Shown: one piece after another, positions 63,029 to 64,000 of the stretch
Layout: each line of letters starts with the position of its first letter
Numbering within the stretch: position 1 is the first letter of the stretch
From: Pontibacter indicus
GTDB taxonomy: Bacteria; Bacteroidota; Bacteroidia; Cytophagales; Hymenobacteraceae
Length of the DNA: 64,000 nucleotides
Assembly (NCBI RefSeq): GCF_900156345.1
Contig: NZ_FTPP01000001.1
Coordinates: 744,001 to 808,000 of the forward strand
Direction of reading: 5' to 3'
The notes under the pieces: model-generated
What the model saw: the letters and a program-made list of their open reading frames with translations, nothing else
Database searches by the model: none
What the model was told of the DNA's origin: nothing
Position numbers and translations under genes: made by a program

Positions 63029-64000
63029 TTACTCAACTGAAGCAATCGGATCCGGCCAGCTGTCTTTGTCGCCGTTCACGATGCCCTGCGAGAAAACTTC
63101 ACCACGAAGCAACAGGATGCCAGCTACGTGAGGGGCTGCAAGCGAAGTACCGCTTCCGGCGCTGCCGATGCCACCGCCAATGCGTGTGGAAGTTACGCTC
63201 ACACCAGGAGCCGTGAAATCAACCGGTGCGCCGTAGTTGGAGCTTGACCAAAAGTTTTGGTAACGGTCCATAGCCGATACAGTGTAAACACCGGTCGCAT
63301 TCACGCGGGCAGGAGAGTTTACAGAGCAGTCAGTTGCGCTGTTACCAGCTGCGATAGCAAAGAGAATGCCTTTGCCAGCCGCTGTAGTCACGGCATTGTC
63401 CAGCGTGCTGGAGATACCGGCGCCTAGGCTCATATTCACCACGTCGCCAGGTTTGCCCATGTTGATCACATAGTTCACGGCACTAATGGCGCGAGAAACA
63501 GTACCATAGCCAGTGTTGTCGAATACACGGAGGGCCACAATGGTTGCATTGGCTGCCACACCCACCATGCCGCTGCCATTGTTTTTGGCGGCAATGATAC
63601 CAGCTACATTGGTGCCGTGACCGAACCCGTCTTCGATAGAGGCATCACCATAAATAAGCGATACGCTGCGCTGGAAGTCCACATTCAGATCAGGGTGATC
63701 TGTATCAACACCTGAGTCGATAACCCATACGGTTTTGCCTGTGCCGTCACCGTAGCCGTTCATGGCAATGTGCCAAGGCAGCGTCTCACCTGCAAGCGGT
63801 GTTATTTTGGTATAAGGGCTCGTCGTAGGCTGCTCCGGCTGCGGCTCAGGGCTAGGCTCTGTAGGAATTGGTTCAGTCGGTGCAGGTTCGGTTGGCGCTG
63901 GCTCTACCGGGGCTGGTTCAGTCGGGGCTGGTTCAGTAGGCGTGGGCTCTGTTGGTGTCGGTTCGGTAGGAGTAGGTTCAGTTGGGGTAGGCTCAGTTGG
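63029..64000 (-). CDS. Subtilisin-like (S8) serine protease, 5' end beyond window
   Basis: The frame is open from the window edge (64000) to the stop at 63029, at least 323 residues; an internal Met at 63763 is not the start. The catalytic triad is complete: Asp in VWVIDSGVDTDHPDL, His in GHGTNVAGI and Ser in GTSLAAPHVAG. Upstream of the domain is a Pro/Thr/Glu repeat linker and the stretch PLAGETLPWHI, like the start of other subtilisins. It is probably secreted; the propeptide and signal lie outside. No C-terminal sorting domain follows the catalytic part. Confidence 0.93.
   Translation of the reverse strand, partial: PTEPTPTEPTPTEPTPTEPTPTEPAPTEPAPVEPAPTEPAPTEPIPTEPSPEPQPEQPTTSPYTKITPLAGETLPWHIAMNGYGDGTGKTVWVIDSGVDTDHPDLNVDFQRSVSLIYGDASIEDGFGHGTNVAGIIAAKNNGSGMVGVAANATIVALRVFDNTGYGTVSRAISAVNYVINMGKPGDVVNMSLGAGISSTLDNAVTTAAGKGILFAIAAGNSATDCSVNSPARVNATGVYTVSAMDRYQNFWSSSNYGAPVDFTAPGVSVTSTRIGGGIGSAGSGTSLAAPHVAGILLLRGEVFSQGIVNGDKDSWPDPIASVE
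63848..64000 (-). repeat. PTEP[TA] tandem repeat linker in the S8 protease
   Basis: About ten consecutive five-residue units (PTEPT or PTEPA, with PVEPA and PIPTEP variants) coded by varied synonymous codons, continuing past the window edge. It is a likely extended, cell-wall-spanning or mobile linker. Confidence 0.85.

Overview
The window looks like a chromosomal segment from a Bacteroidota bacterium, most likely order Cytophagales and close to Hymenobacteraceae (Pontibacter-like). This is inferred from family content: DUF5723, DUF3822, DUF3276 (PUR-type), DUF4296, DUF2061, a type IX secretion plug protein, an outer-membrane protein with a carboxypeptidase-regulatory-like N-terminus, and occasional TAnnTTTG-type promoter elements. 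GC is close to balanced and coding is dense. I see no insertion sequence, prophage, rRNA operon or CRISPR array. One tRNA (Glu, anticodon TTC) is present.

Layout. 0-4 kb: an outer-membrane DUF5723 protein (cut by the window edge) and a gamma-glutamyltransferase. 3.9-7.6 kb: an assimilatory sulfate operon (Rrf2 regulator, DUF2061, cysH of the APS-reductase type, cysD, cysN). 7.7-14 kb: a small basic protein, a decayed short-chain dehydrogenase pseudogene, an 860-residue protein joining a kinase-like domain to an Omp85-type barrel, tRNA-Glu, an NAD(P)-binding protein and a T9SS plug lipoprotein. 14-28.8 kb: housekeeping genes (ychF, PUR protein, RlpA, DUF58, AlkA-like glycosylase, threonine aldolase, phosphodiesterase, pyrE, two Nudix genes, coaD, DUF3822, thioesterase, RecD-like helicase, DUF1573, DUF423, GDPD, DUF2750, YggS). 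28.9-31.7 kb: a partial Bat/aerotolerance-like set. 31.8-46.5 kb: a DUF4296 lipoprotein, a CsaA-like protein, an FAD-Rieske oxidoreductase, DUF922, a MATE transporter, ergothioneine genes egtB-egtD, menC, a large outer-membrane barrel, a zinc-less sirtuin and topA. 46.7-57.3 kb: sixA, then a chemosensory cluster (ParA, giant poly-HAMP receptor, CheW, CheY, CheB, CheA, CheC). 57.4-59.8 kb: polyamine genes (fused speD-speE, speB-like). 59.9-64 kb: a small membrane protein, a Cys-rich copper-binding protein, recQ and the 3' part of a subtilisin-like protease.

Two things stand out. First, the chemosensory cluster is built round a soluble receptor with about 23 consecutive HAMP domains, nine pairs of which form near-identical 276-bp tandem repeats. 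Beside it are an orphan ParA, a CheB whose receiver domain has lost its phosphoacceptor, and a CheC with both active-site motifs; no cheR is present in the window. This looks like a cytoplasmic signalling array, possibly positioned by ParA, in a lineage that typically lacks flagella. Second, the heptamer AGGTATA (or TATACCT) is greatly over-represented across the whole window. It occurs between genes, within genes, in terminator hairpins and at stop codons, and once as a seven-copy tandem array. In the poly-HAMP gene it replaces residues that the sister repeats conserve. It behaves like a genome-wide signal such as an uptake, Chi-like or HIP1-like sequence, but its function cannot be told from sequence alone.
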